From: Calditrichaceae bacterium
Lineage (GTDB): Bacteria > Calditrichota > Calditrichia > Calditrichales > Calditrichaceae
Assembly (NCBI GenBank): GCA_030592985.1
Contig: JAUVIB010000230.1
Coordinates: 1-5,805 of the forward strand
Direction: 5' to 3'
DNA length: 5,805 nucleotides
Positions 5,004 to 5,805 of the stretch are shown piece after piece; positions within the stretch are counted from its first letter, which is position 1; each line of letters begins with the position of its first letter. The position numbers were made by a program, and so were the translations under genes. Under the pieces are notes generated by a model. The model had not been told where the DNA came from, did no database searches, and was given only the letters and a program-made list of their open reading frames with translations.

Positions 5004-5805
5004 ATGCAAAATATCAATGTAACATCTGAAATTAATCAAATACGAAAAGTCATCATCCACACGCCCGGTGAAGAGCTTGAAAAAATGACGCCGGAAACAG
5101 CGGAAGAGCTGCTTTATGATGATATACTTAATCCAAAAGCAGCAACAGAACAACATCTGCAATTCACGCAAATTTTGAAAAAAGTTTGTGAGCCATATCA
5201 GGTTATTGATTTGCTTGAAGAGACACTTCGTGAGGAAAAAATAAAAGAGAAACTAATTAATACTATTTGCAGTAAGCTTGGAGAAGGGAATATTCAGCAT
5301 GTTCTTATGGATTTGAATAGCAAGAAACTTGCAAAACAGCTTATTTCAGGAACGAAAATAATCCGTAATACTTTGGAATGCTTTTTATCGCCAAATAATT
5401 ATTCTTTACCCCCTTTGCCCAATCTCTTTTTTACCCGTGACTCCGCTATGATTATCAATCAACGTGTTTTTATTGGTAATATGGCCTCTCGTGTACGTAT
5501 GACAGAGGCTATTCTCATGAGCCATATTTTTCACTATCACTCTCTCTTTATGTGTGATGATTTTTTAGTCAACGCTTCAGAAGAGGTGATTCCAAAGGTT
5601 GATATCACCTTTGAAGGCGGTGATATGCTGACCTTACGAAATGATACGATACTTATCGGCATGAGTGAGCGTACCAATTCTTCCGGTATTGACTATCTGA
5701 TAGAAAAGTTCAAAAAACGCAATCAGGTTAAACACGTTTTTGTGGTCATTCTGCCAAAAATCAGGGCAACTATTCATCTCGATATGGTTTTTACCATGGT
5801 TGATA
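5004..5805 (+). CDS. arcA: Arginine deiminase, C-terminus cut by the window edge
   Basis: Hydrolyses L-arginine to L-citrulline and ammonia, first step of the arginine deiminase pathway (ATP and acid resistance), cytoplasmic. The first 267 residues are present of roughly 400-420 in the family. Seen: VTSEINQIRKVIIHTPG at 6-22, MTPE at 28-31, LLYDDIL at 36-42, LPNLFFTRD at 138-146 (substrate-contact D146), FEGGD at 203-207, GMSERT at 219-224 and TIHLDMVFTMVD at 256-267 with the catalytic histidine H258. The nucleophilic cysteine lies near the C-terminus, beyond the window, so activity cannot be judged. Start ATG at 5004, one base after the peroxiredoxin stop; there is no clear Shine-Dalgarno, only an A-rich run, so it probably depends on coupling. 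Ornithine carbamoyltransferase and carbamate kinase would be expected downstream if this is a full pathway. Confidence 0.92.
   Translation, partial: MQNINVTSEINQIRKVIIHTPGEELEKMTPETAEELLYDDILNPKAATEQHLQFTQILKKVCEPYQVIDLLEETLREEKIKEKLINTICSKLGEGNIQHVLMDLNSKKLAKQLISGTKIIRNTLECFLSPNNYSLPPLPNLFFTRDSAMIINQRVFIGNMASRVRMTEAILMSHIFHYHSLFMCDDFLVNASEEVIPKVDITFEGGDMLTLRNDTILIGMSERTNSSGIDYLIEKFKKRNQVKHVFVVILPKIRATIHLDMVFTMVD

Noticed and set aside
4965..5171. A 68-codon cysteine- and phenylalanine-rich frame on the minus strand
   Set aside because: Antisense to the start of the arginine deiminase gene, whose conserved residues are clear from the first codons.

Overview
The window is AT-rich (roughly 35-40% G+C by eye) and looks like a chromosomal piece of a bacterium from the Bacteroidota/FCB side of the tree. 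The clues are protein style: an AmgK-type kinase with YRDFQSRN and IDFQGG motifs, a RapZ-C-like protein with FLPNPGR, a MurU-type transferase with HNVDV, and several starts with little or no Shine-Dalgarno. This placement is inference from motifs, not a search result. No mobile element, CRISPR array, tRNA or rRNA was seen.

Left part, minus strand (positions 1-1910): a three-gene cluster read right to left: an AmgK-like sugar 1-kinase, a stand-alone RapZ C-terminal-domain protein, and a MurU-like nucleotidyltransferase that runs off the left edge. The genes are 9 and 1 bases apart. By family knowledge AmgK and MurU convert recycled MurNAc to MurNAc-1-phosphate and then UDP-MurNAc, rebuilding a cell-wall precursor without the fosfomycin-sensitive de novo route. 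The RapZ-C protein between them is the most interesting part of the window: RapZ-C is known as an amino-sugar-phosphate sensor in Escherichia coli, and here it is physically tied to an amino-sugar salvage pathway, with one ligand-site residue changed.

Positions 1911-2159 hold no gene but an unusual density of inverted repeats, some mutually exclusive. It could be a small repeat element or a structured leader of the salvage operon.

Positions 2160-4202, minus strand: a TetR-family regulator followed 63 bases later by a metallo-beta-lactamase/beta-CASP ribonuclease. The regulator has a strong sigma70-like promoter (TTGACA, 17 bases, TATTTT) with a palindrome over its -10, as expected for autorepression.

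Positions 4203-5805: a divergent intergenic region, then on the plus strand an exported PrxQ/BCP-type peroxiredoxin and, one base later, an arginine deiminase truncated by the right edge. The divergent layout suggests that the TetR protein may also control the peroxiredoxin-deiminase pair, a possible stress-response unit.
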